From: Hymenobacter cellulosilyticus
GTDB lineage: Bacteria; Bacteroidota; Bacteroidia; Cytophagales; Hymenobacteraceae
Direction: 5' to 3'
Assembly (NCBI RefSeq): GCF_022919215.1
Contig: NZ_CP095046.1
Location: 5,694,501-5,758,500 of the forward strand
Length of the DNA stretch: 64,000 bases
In this document: positions 57,248 through 64,000 of the stretch, piece after piece
Numbering within the stretch: position 1 is the first letter of the stretch
Layout of the letters: every line of letters starts with the position of its first letter
Notes under the pieces: model-generated
The model's input: the letters and a program-made list of their open reading frames with translations, nothing else
Databases searched by the model: none
What the model was told of the DNA's origin: nothing
Made by a program: the position numbers and the translations under genes

Positions 57248-58129
57248 ATGAACATTCTCCAACTGCTCGCTGATCTTGCCGCCGTTGACCCCGAATCCTA
57301 CCAGCGCCTAAGTGGCCGCCGCGGGGCTCTGACCAGCCTGGGCCAAACTGGCCGCCGGGCAGTAGCTGCGGCAGTGCCCCTGGCTTTCGGCACCATGCTC
57401 ACCAAGGCATACGGCCGCCGCTCCAACACGGTGCTCGATGCCTTTTCGCTGGCCCTGACCCTGGAATATCTGGAAAGTGAGTTCTACAAGCAGGCCCTGG
57501 CATCAGCACTCGTATTCCCGGGTTCCTCCAAAGCCGTCTTCCAGCAGATCTACCAGCACGAGCAGGACCACGTAGCCTTGCTGCAGGAAACCCTGCGCCT
57601 GTCGGGGGCTGCCCTGCCCGACAAGCCCAAGTTTGACTTTACCGGCAGCAAAAACGGCACGCGGGCAGCGCTTTTCCCCACCGTTTTCCAGGATTTCAGC
57701 ACCTTTCTTAAAGTGGCTCAGTTGCTGGAAGACACCGGCGTGCGAGCCTACAAAGGCCAGGCCGACAGCCTCTTCACGGACAACGACCTGCTGGAAGCAG
57801 CCATCCGCATTCACGCCGTGGAAGCCCGGCACGCGGCCCACATCCGGGGCCTGCGGCGCGCTCAGGGAGCCAACGTGCGCCCCTGGATTAGCAAGGGAGA
57901 AGAAGTAATTACGGTGAAGGACGTTACGGACGCGGTGTACATCGGCGAGGACCTGGACCGGCAGCAACTGCCCGCCGTGGATACTAAAATCCCCTTCTTC
58001 CCCAACGACACCACCCAAATTGTAACCTCCACTGCGGATAAAGCGAAGCTCAGCTTGGCCGAGGCATTTGATGAGCCCATAAGCTCAACGACGGCCTCCA
58101 CCATTGCTTCTCTGTTCATTTACAGCTAG
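57248..58129 (+). CDS. Ferritin-like protein (copy B')
   Basis: The 293-residue counterpart of copy B. Start MNILQLLADLAAVDPESYQRLSGRRGALT resembles B (MNIFRIIEQLSEVDADVLGRF), and GRRGAL again leads into a hydrophobic stretch. Domain marks are LALTLEYLESEFYKQAL, YQHEQDHVALLQETLRL, LLEDTGVRAYKGQADSL and HAVEARHAAHIRGLRR. Its C-terminal tail (SLAEAFDEPISSTTAS) is longer. It is 29 bases from A', so the A'B' pair is an operon. Confidence 0.87.
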   Translation: MNILQLLADLAAVDPESYQRLSGRRGALTSLGQTGRRAVAAAVPLAFGTMLTKAYGRRSNTVLDAFSLALTLEYLESEFYKQALASALVFPGSSKAVFQQIYQHEQDHVALLQETLRLSGAALPDKPKFDFTGSKNGTRAALFPTVFQDFSTFLKVAQLLEDTGVRAYKGQADSLFTDNDLLEAAIRIHAVEARHAAHIRGLRRAQGANVRPWISKGEEVITVKDVTDAVYIGEDLDRQQLPAVDTKIPFFPNDTTQIVTSTADKAKLSLAEAFDEPISSTTASTIASLFIYS

Positions 58130-58162
58130 CAGCCAGCTACGCACCTGTTGGGAATACTTTCA

Positions 58163-58188
58163 AGAACGGCTTCGGCCGTTCTTTTTTT
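58163..58188 (+). terminator. Terminator after ferritin-like pair 2
   Basis: Stem AGAACGGC/GCCGTTCT with a 4-base loop and seven Ts. Confidence 0.75.
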
Positions 58189-58221
58189 GTATTAAGAAAG
58201 GGTTAAAGTAGACGGCTCAGC

Positions 58222-58253
58222 TTGCACTATCAAAACTTATTCTTGTATCTTTC
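58222..58253 (+). promoter_or_regulatory. Bacteroidota promoter for the 62-aa protein
   Basis: TTG (58222-58224), 21-base spacer, then TATCTTTC (58246-58253), one mismatch from TAnnTTTG in the last base. The leader to ATG 58366 would be about 105 bases. Confidence 0.5.
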
Positions 58254-58365
58254 AATAAACATCACCCGTATTAGCCTCCCAGCCGCAGCTTTTTCTGCAG
58301 CTCTCGTATAACACCTCTGCCCCCCAACCTACTCCTACCCAACCTACCCAAAACAACCTTGACCG

Positions 58366-58554
58366 ATGCTGGAATACGTAAAAACCATCCTGCTAAAAGT
58401 CAGCTTCGACAAAATTCTATTTGAGAAAGAGCTGCGCAAAGGTTTCCGCATGCTCGTCCCGACGGAGTTAGCCGAGTTGAAAGCCTGGTGCTATCAACAG
58501 TTCGCTAAAGTCTACCAAGGCATTCTTAATCGTGTTTTTGCCTCGGCCGTCTAG
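58366..58554 (+). CDS. Small basic hypothetical protein, 62 aa
   Basis: No named family is recognised. MLEYVKTILLKVSFDKILFEKELRKGFRMLVPTELAELKAWCYQQFAKVY is amphipathic, mostly helical and basic, and is soluble or membrane-surface bound. A promoter-like sequence about 115 bases ahead, a clean ATG and stop, and its isolation between two terminated units support a real gene. It converges on queG with an 8-base gap between stops. Confidence 0.65.
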   Translation: MLEYVKTILLKVSFDKILFEKELRKGFRMLVPTELAELKAWCYQQFAKVYQGILNRVFASAV

Positions 58555-58561
58555 CCCTCCT

Positions 58562-59524
58562 CTATTCTTCTAAGCTCATTTGCGCATCCGGTTCGTCTGT
58601 CACGAACCGGATGTTTCGTGTTAGGCCCGCGTAGCCCGTACGCTTCACTGCCGACTGCCGAAACAATTCCGAGAATAACTCGTGGGTTATTTCCTGCCAA
58701 TCGTTGGCCTTGAGGTGGGGCAGTTGAGCATGGGGCCGAAACTGCGGCTCCTGGTGGGGCTTGGCAAAGCGGTTCCAGGGGCACACGTCCTGGCAGATGT
58801 CGCAGCCGAACACCCAGTTGCCAAACTTGCCCGCCACCTCCTGCGGAATCTGGTCCTTAAGCTCAATAGTGAAGTAGCTGATGCACTTGCTGCCATCTAC
58901 CACGTAGGGGTTGGTAATGGCATCCGTCGGGCAGGCGTCCACACACTTGGTGCAGGTGCCGCAATAGTCCTTGATGGGGCCGTCGTAGTCCAGCTCCAGG
59001 TCCACGATGAGCTCGGCAATGAAGTAGAAGCTGCCCACGCCGGGCGTTATCAGGTTGGAATTTTTGCCCACCCAGCCCAGGCCGCTTTTCTTGGCCCACA
59101 CCTTATCCATCACTGGAGCCGAGTCGACGAATACCCGGCCGCCCACCTCCCCTATTTCCTGCTGCATATCGTGTAGCAGCTCTTTTAGCTTGTCCTTGAT
59201 GACGAAGTGGTAGTCGCGGCCGTAGGCGTACTTGCTGATCTTGAGCGTATCCTCGGCGGGCTGCTGGTCTTCCGGGGCCGGATAGTAGTTCAGCAGCAGG
59301 GAAATAACCGACTTGGCCCCGTCCACGAGCAGGCGCGGGTCGAGGCGCTTGTCGAAGTGGTTGGCCATGTAGCCCATCTTGCCGTTCATCTGCTGGTTGA
59401 GCCAGTTTTCGAGCCGGGGCGCTTCCTCTTCCAGAAACTCGGCCTTGGAAATACCACAGTACATAAAGCCCAGCTCCGCCGCGCGGCGCTTGATAAAGGC
59501 AGTATACTGGGCAGTGGGAAGCAT
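58562..59524 (-). CDS. queG: Epoxyqueuosine reductase
   Basis: The cobalamin- and Fe-S-dependent enzyme makes the last step to queuosine in t[18 protein letters not shown] and [26 protein letters not shown] are the family signature. Two Fe-S sets are visible: [16 protein letters not shown] and [13 protein letters not shown]. The 320-residue length fits the Bacteroidota form without the C-terminal HEAT extension. Convergent with the small 62-aa gene. Confidence 0.95.
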   Translation of the reverse strand: MLPTAQYTAFIKRRAAELGFMYCGISKAEFLEEEAPRLENWLNQQMNGKMGYMANHFDKRLDPRLLVDGAKSVISLLLNYYPAPEDQQPAEDTLKISKYAYGRDYHFVIKDKLKELLHDMQQEIGEVGGRVFVDSAPVMDKVWAKKSGLGWVGKNSNLITPGVGSFYFIAELIVDLELDYDGPIKDYCGTCTKCVDACPTDAITNPYVVDGSKCISYFTIELKDQIPQEVAGKFGNWVFGCDICQDVCPWNRFAKPHQEPQFRPHAQLPHLKANDWQEITHELFSELFRQSAVKRTGYAGLTRNIRFVTDEPDAQMSLEE

Positions 59525-59650
59525 GAGTCAGGAAATAGCTAACTACAAAAATACAGTATCCAGGGTTGATATTCGGTTTGTCTGCCGGTCATCCTAAGCA
59601 AAGGGAAAGAATACCTTCCTCACTTATCCCACTGGCGGCTCTAACAACGA

Positions 59651-59683
59651 AAAAGCCCTTTACCGTTTCTTGGTAAAGGGCTT
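59651..59683 (-). terminator. Terminator after ruvB
   Basis: Perfect stem AAAGCCCTTTACC/GGTAAAGGGCTTT with a 7-base loop in the gap between ruvB and queG. Confidence 0.75.
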
Positions 59684-59747
59684 TGACCATTTAATCTGGC
59701 TTGTCACGCAGGCTCACAGTGACAGTCGAAGTGAGAATTCAACAACC

Positions 59748-60805
59748 CTACTCCTCGGCCGGAGCTCCGAACAGGTCGCCGGGGAGTTGCCGCGCAGGTG
59801 CTGGGGCATAAGCTTGCCGAGGTGCTTGTAAGCGGCTTCGGTAGCTTCGCGGCCGCGGCTGGTGCGCTTGATGTAACCTTCCTGAATCAGGAAAGGCTCG
59901 TACACTTCCTCGATGGTTTCGGCTTCTTCGCCGCAAGCCGTGGCAATGGTGCTGATACCTACGGGCCCACCTTTGAACTTGTCGATAATGGTGTTCAGGA
60001 TGCGCTTGTCCATGTCGTCGAGGCCGCGGGCGTCCACGTCGAGGGCGTTGAGGGCAAACTGGGCAATATCGACGGTGATGGTGCCGGTGCCTTTGATTTG
60101 GGCAAAGTCGCGGGTGCGGCGCAGCAGGTTGTTGGCAATACGGGGCGTACCACGGGAGCGGCGGGCAATTTCGAAGGCAGCATCCTCGTGAATGGGCGTA
60201 GCCAGAATCTCGGCCGAGCGCATCACGATGTCGGTCAGCAGCTTGGCGTCGTAGTACTCCAGGCGGGAGCTGATGCCGAAGCGGGCCCGCAGCGGCGAGG
60301 TGAGCATACCACTGCGCGTGGTAGCGCCGATAAGGGTAAAGGGCGAGAGCGAAATCTGGACGGACCGCGCATTCGGACCCGAATCGAGCAGGATGTCGAT
60401 GCGGTAGTCCTCCATTGCCGAGTACAGATACTCTTCCACTACGGGATTGAGCCGGTGAATCTCATCAATGAACAGCACGTCGTGCGGGTCCAGGTTGGTG
60501 AGCAGGCCAGCTAGGTCAGAAGGCTTGTCGAGTACGGGGCCCGAGGTCATCTTGATGCCGGCACCCAACTCGTTGGCGATGATGTGCGACAACGTGGTTT
60601 TGCCCAGTCCGGGAGGCCCGTGCAGCAACACGTGGTCGAGGGCCTCGCCGCGCTGCTTGGCGGCGCCCACGAAGATTTGCAGGTTGTCGACTACTTTGGC
60701 CTGACCCGTGAAGTCGGCGAAGCTGAGCGGGCGCAGGGCCTTGTCAATCTCTTTTTCGCCGGAGTCCATGTGGTCAGTGCCACCGGTCATGAATGGTTCG
60801 CGCAT
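59748..60805 (-). CDS. ruvB: Holliday junction branch-migration ATPase RuvB (C-terminal frame break)
   Basis: The hexameric motor of RuvABC branch migration. Walker A is [14 protein letters not shown] near residue 64, Walker [11 protein letters not shown], sensor 1 [10 protein letters not shown], and arginine finger region [14 protein letters not shown]. The winged-helix domain ends [19 protein letters not shown]. The frame breaks at 59781-59784; one base joins [15 protein letters not shown], the family-type end, with stop at 59748-59750. As read, the frame would run on to 59714 with unrelated residues. Confidence 0.95.
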
Positions 60806-60999
60806 AGCGGGGCTATATTCAGGTATTGCGTTGAATAAAGGTAACGCTTTCGACGCCCAAAATGCTCCCGATTTTTAGTAAAATTTAGCATTTATCCTCC
60901 TAAATCTACTATCCTTATTAGCAAACAGAGGGTTTTGCGGCTTTAGATGCCTGGAAATAAGCCTTTCTTCCCTTCTTTGTGTCCCTATTCGCCGTGTCT

Positions 61000-62004
61000 A
61001 TGAATTTTTCGCTTTCCGATACCTGGATTACTAACCTGCCCGCCGACATCTACCAACAGCTGGCCCATTGCCTGTCGTTGCACGGGATGGTATGCGCCGA
61101 GCTGTTTAGCCGGCCTGAGTCGGCCCTGGTGCAGCAGCTGATGCTGCTCACGCCCATTACGGCCGCCACGGTAGCTAGCCTGAACACAGTACAGAGCCAG
61201 GAGGAGCTGATAGAGGCCTTGCGGCAGGAGCCCGGTCAGGTGTACGACTTGCTGCTACTGGGCCGCCTGGGCCTGGATACCTCGCTGGCCGAGCCCGTGC
61301 TGCGGTTTGTGCGGCAGCAGATGTACGTTTCGGAAGAGCAGTTGGTAGCTATAAAGCTGTACTGCGTGGAACTGAGCGAGGCATTTCTGGCCACCGTGGA
61401 GCAGCATTTGTCGGAAACCGACCGGGCCGTGGCCGGCCGACTGGTAGAGCACCGGCTGCAGATTGAGGAAGCCTTCTACATCCACAGCGAGTCGGTGGGG
61501 ACGGAGGCGGAGCCCTTACCTTCGGTGGCGAATGTGCGCTTTAATGAGCCCCAACTGCAGATGGTGCGGCTGGCGGTGCTGCTGGTGCACAGCCTGCCGA
61601 CCGACTCGGAAGTGGAGTTTGTGCGGGCGGTAACCCAGATTCCGGCGTTGCAGGCGCATAACTTGGAACCTATGTCGGAGCGGCTGGGGACGCTGCAGGC
61701 CGGGGAAGACTTTACCCTGACCATGCCCGAGCTGGTGCAGCTTTACCAGGCCATGCAGGTGTGCGGGCTGGTATTTGTATCGGATGTGCTGGTGGCCCTG
61801 GGACTGGAAGACTTTATGTCGGGGCCGGCGGAAGACAACGAGCCGGTGGCCGCCGAGGCTCCAGCGCGCGGGCCGATGAGCAGCCGGCAGGCCGTGGGCG
61901 AAATGGTGAGCGGCTTTACCGAGTGGGTGCAGGCCAACTTTGCCGAGGAGCCCGAAGTAGCGCAGGCCCGCCAGGAAATAGCCGCCCTGACGGACCTGAT
62001 TTAA
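61000..62004 (+). CDS. Hypothetical protein, 334 aa
   Basis: I do not recognise a family. From ATG 61000 it reads MNFSLSDTWITNLPADIYQQLAHCLSLHGM. It is acidic and helix-rich without signal or membrane segments. Regular hydrophobic helices (LVQQLMLLTPITAATVASLN, VLRFVRQQMYVSEEQLVAIKLYCV) suggest a helical array. The C-terminal 60 residues (AAEAPARGPMSSRQAVGEM) are Ala-rich and partly disordered. GTG 60979 would add seven residues. It converges on the HIRAN-like gene with an 11-base gap. Confidence 0.62.
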   Translation: MNFSLSDTWITNLPADIYQQLAHCLSLHGMVCAELFSRPESALVQQLMLLTPITAATVASLNTVQSQEELIEALRQEPGQVYDLLLLGRLGLDTSLAEPVLRFVRQQMYVSEEQLVAIKLYCVELSEAFLATVEQHLSETDRAVAGRLVEHRLQIEEAFYIHSESVGTEAEPLPSVANVRFNEPQLQMVRLAVLLVHSLPTDSEVEFVRAVTQIPALQAHNLEPMSERLGTLQAGEDFTLTMPELVQLYQAMQVCGLVFVSDVLVALGLEDFMSGPAEDNEPVAAEAPARGPMSSRQAVGEMVSGFTEWVQANFAEEPEVAQARQEIAALTDLI

Positions 62005-62015
62005 ACCTTGGGCGC

Positions 62016-62372
62016 TTAAACCCGGGTGCCGCCGGGCAGCAGCACTTCGATTTCGAGGTGGAGCCAATCTTCTTCCCAGGCTTTGTGCACGAGGCGGGCA
62101 CCAAGGGTATAGCCGGCATCGAGGAGGCGGGCAACGGTTTCGTTGCGCACTTCGGGCAGGTAGCCCAGCCAGAGGCTGCCTTCGGTCGGGGTAGTCAGGA
62201 CTTTCACGGCCCAGTCGTCGTATTTGCTGTCGGCCTCGCGCACCAGCTGGAGCGCCTGGTCGACGTAGAGCTTGGGCTCATGCTTTTTCAGATTCTCGCG
62301 GTGGGTGGTGCCGGCCACCAGGCATTCAAGCAAGATCAGGTCGGGGGCAGAGGATGCGGAAGCAGTAGTCAT
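62016..62372 (-). CDS. Stand-alone HIRAN-like domain protein, 118 aa
   Basis: The protein reads LILLECLVAGTTHRENL, then LVREADSKYDDWAVKVLTTPTEGSLWLGYLPEVRNETVARLLDAG. This is the HIRAN pattern (a conserved GT..R and a G-Y-(L/I)-P stretch). HIRAN binds single-stranded or damaged 3' DNA ends in helicases such as HLTF; alone its role is less clear. Most of the length is the domain. It lies 256 bases from the DUF4268 gene on the other strand. Confidence 0.7.
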   Translation of the reverse strand: MTTASASSAPDLILLECLVAGTTHRENLKKHEPKLYVDQALQLVREADSKYDDWAVKVLTTPTEGSLWLGYLPEVRNETVARLLDAGYTLGARLVHKAWEEDWLHLEIEVLLPGGTRV

Positions 62373-62628
62373 GGGGCCAATTTACGGAGTCGCGGCAGGT
62401 TTTGTGCATAAGGCCGCAGGCAGGTAAGCTTTTAGTTGCGGAGCCGGCAGCGACGGGTAGTCGGGCAAACGGTGTTTCGTATACGTGGCGGCCAAGCCTG
62501 ACTGCTGGACGTACCCCACCAAAAGAGCCAGGCAGCACCTGGGACGCGCCGCCTCGTACAAGGCAGTTTCAACAACGTCAGCAACGATAAAGACGCCCAG
62601 GTGCGTTTTTTACACTGGTATTTAACTC

Positions 62629-63090
62629 ATGTATAGCAAAACCGAAGCAGCCCAGCTCCGCCAGGCTTTCTGGACCACGTTTGGGCAATATATGGCCCCC
62701 GTACCGTCGGCGGAAGGGGTGCCGACCAATTGGATTAACTACAAAACCGGGCTGAAGCACGTGTATTTCCGGCTGCGGGCCGACGTGCGCCACGCCACCA
62801 TCAGCATCGACATTACTCATCCGGACGCAGGCATTCGGGAGCTGTTTTTTCAGCAGTTTGTGGAGCTCAAAACGATGTTGGAGGAAAGCCTGGGCGAAGC
62901 CTGGACCTGGGAGCCGCTGGTGGAAGACGAAAACGGGCAGCAGCTAAGCCGCATCTACCGGGAGCTACGCCCGGCCAATATGTTTGACCGGGAAGACTGG
63001 CCCAAGCTGATTTCGTTCTTTAAGCCCCGGCTGATGGCCCTGGACGAGTTTTGGAGCGGGGCCCAGTATGCCTTTGACGACCTGCGGTAG
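62629..63090 (+). CDS. DUF4268 domain protein
   Basis: The 153 residues match DUF4268: FWTTFGQYMAPVPSAEGVPTNWINYKTGLKHVYFRL, then ATISIDITHPD and YRELRPANMFDREDWPKLISFFKPRL. The domain is often at the end of predicted DNA-binding or restriction-related proteins; here it stands alone. Function unknown. A terminator follows within 20 bases. Confidence 0.86.
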   Translation: MYSKTEAAQLRQAFWTTFGQYMAPVPSAEGVPTNWINYKTGLKHVYFRLRADVRHATISIDITHPDAGIRELFFQQFVELKTMLEESLGEAWTWEPLVEDENGQQLSRIYRELRPANMFDREDWPKLISFFKPRLMALDEFWSGAQYAFDDLR

Positions 63091-63108
63091 ACGGGTATGG
63101 CAATAAGC

Positions 63109-63142
63109 AAAAAGGCTGCTTCCAGACGGAGGCAGCCTTTTT
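63109..63142. terminator. Bidirectional terminator
   Basis: AAAAAGGCTGC pairs with GCAGCCTTTTT around a loop of about 12 bases, between the DUF4268 gene and the convergent Gly/Ser-rich gene. Confidence 0.75.
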
Positions 63143-63162
63143 GGCTCTCTACACTGCTTTTT

Positions 63163-63596
63163 TTAGGCTTGGTTGCCGCTTTTGCTGCCCTGGCTCTGGC
63201 TTTCGCCGCCCTCACTCTGAGGGCCTTTGCTGGTGTGCGAGGTTTGGGCGCTGGGCGTGCGCAGCTGGGGCTCCCGGCTCTGGCCGGCGCCCGGGGTGCC
63301 GCCCTGGTCAGCGTTGGGGCTGCTGTTGTTTACTTCGTCAAGGTTGTGGTAGCGGCCGCCGTTGTTGCCACCGCTGCCGGCAGTGGTTTTGGCAATGCCG
63401 TCGGAGGAGCCAGTGTCGGCCTGACTGTCGGGGTGAAGTTACCGTCGCCGCTGCGGGTCCGGTCGTGGTGGCTCAAGTTGGGGTCGGGGCCGCCCTGGCG
63501 CATTTCGTCGCCCTGCTGGCGGTACTGCTCTTTGTCGTGCTCCCGGCGCTCCTGCCGGCGCGACTCGGCGTTTTCGTGCTCGTTGTTCGTATCCAT
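63163..63596 (-). CDS. Hydrophilic Gly/Ser/Gln-rich protein, disordered (frame break)
   Basis: The first 55 residues are very charged (MDTNNEHENAESRRQERREH, DKEQYRQQGDEMRQGG). As read, the frame then becomes Ala/Pro-rich. Adding one C at 63430-63433 makes the rest polar: NFTPDSQADTGSSDGIAKTT, then NNGGRYHNLDEVNNSSP and SHTSKGPQSEGGESQSQGSK, ending GNQA and a stop at 63163-63165. The result is a uniformly disordered protein of about 145 residues, of the kind linked to desiccation or stress. No family is recognised. Confidence 0.62.
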
Positions 63597-63831
63597 AGCG
63601 TTGAGGTAGTGGGTTGGTGGTTAAGCGTATACGACCAACGAGGACAGGCAGGCGGGCCGCGCCAAAATTTTACAAGCTTATGGCTCAGCTCCTTGCGGAG
63701 CTTGGCTTGCGGGGCTTTAGCAAGCCAGTATATAGGATTTAGGTAGTACTTGGCTTGGTTTCTGTGCCTTGTCAAAGACTGAAGAATCGTGGTGAGGCGT
63801 CTTATTCTTTCATTCTAACTCTACTATTGCC

Positions 63832-64000
63832 ATGCGTAAGATTACCTGCCTGCTGGGCCTGCTGCTGACTACCAGCATTGCCTTTGCCCAACGCCAATCG
63901 ACTAGTTCCCGCTACCTGATGTTGGTGCGAGAGTTGGAACAAACCGTAGATACAAACCAGCGGGCCTCCCTGACGGTGGTACAGCCCGACGGAACCTTCA
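63832..64000 (+). CDS. Secreted protein, C-terminus outside window
   Basis: The visible 56 residues start MRKITCLLGLLLTTSIAFA, a clear signal peptide with a site before QRQSTSS. The mature part has YLMLVRELEQTVDTNQRASLTVVQPDGTF, too short to assign. The gene runs off the right edge. Confidence 0.7.
   Translation, partial: MRKITCLLGLLLTTSIAFAQRQSTSSRYLMLVRELEQTVDTNQRASLTVVQPDGTF

Noticed and set aside
1..64000. CRISPR array, prophage, insertion sequence, rRNA or tRNA
   Set aside because: No regularly spaced repeats, transposase or integrase motifs, or cloverleaf or rRNA-like sequence were seen by eye on either strand; a missed tRNA is possible without a scan.

Overview
The window is a gene-dense, GC-rich stretch of a Bacteroidota chromosome, most likely Hymenobacter or a close relative in the Cytophagales. 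The evidence is type IX secretion (T9SS) sorting tails (4727-5133, 51457-52990), a PorE-like OmpA protein, DUF2723, GWxTD, BatD, DUF5777 and SecDF-fusion proteins, a zinc-free L31, and several promoters of the Bacteroidota form (TTG, about 20 bases, TAnnTTTG). I see no rRNA, tRNA, CRISPR array, phage or insertion sequence.

Layout. 1-4.5 kb: lpxH (partial), a LUD protein, ftsH, rsfS and birA. 4.7-11.5 kb: a short T9SS-tailed protein, DUF2723, GWxTD, rlmB and an outer-membrane barrel. 11.5-16 kb: manC, kdsD and recQ. 16-16.3 kb: a palindromic repeat element and stacked hairpins. 16.4-24.4 kb: an M3 peptidase, a bacilliredoxin, TPR and PorE-like proteins, a receiver-HPt protein and a LytTR regulator. 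24.7-31.3 kb: an accessory segment with a secreted protein, a divergent 513-aa helical-repeat protein, a 54-aa peptide ending in a Gly/Trp tail, an oligopeptide-binding lipoprotein and two permeases. 31.7-44.7 kb: mostly housekeeping (rmlD, cyclophilin, hemC, holB, a GlmU-like protein, L31, rdgB, udk, secDF). 44.9-49 kb: an ECF sigma factor with an envelope-spanning partner, a haem lipoprotein, YceI and DUF5777. 49-54.5 kb: a NifU-like protein, aroC, an L-domain T9SS cargo and batD. 54.7-58.2 kb: two tandem copies of a ferritin-like gene pair. 58.3-64 kb: a small conserved-looking gene, queG, ruvB, unknowns, HIRAN-like, DUF4268 and a Gly/Ser-rich protein.

Reading-frame quality. About twenty-two single-base frame breaks interrupt otherwise intact genes. 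Nearly all are repaired by adding one base to a homopolymer run (usually C or G, 4-6 long); one needs a base removed. Essential genes are hit (secDF, aroC, ruvB, birA), so these are probably sequencing or assembly errors. I annotate such loci as single genes and give the break position in each entry.

Most interesting candidate: 25323-31267. A divergent helical-repeat protein, a short peptide gene, and an oligopeptide-binding protein with two permeases but no ATPase resemble, in layout only, the receptor/peptide/importer cassettes of Firmicutes peptide quorum sensing. This is inference. Other points of interest are the duplicated ferritin-like pairs with Tat-like signals and the sigma-factor partner that joins an inner-membrane anchor to a predicted outer-membrane barrel.
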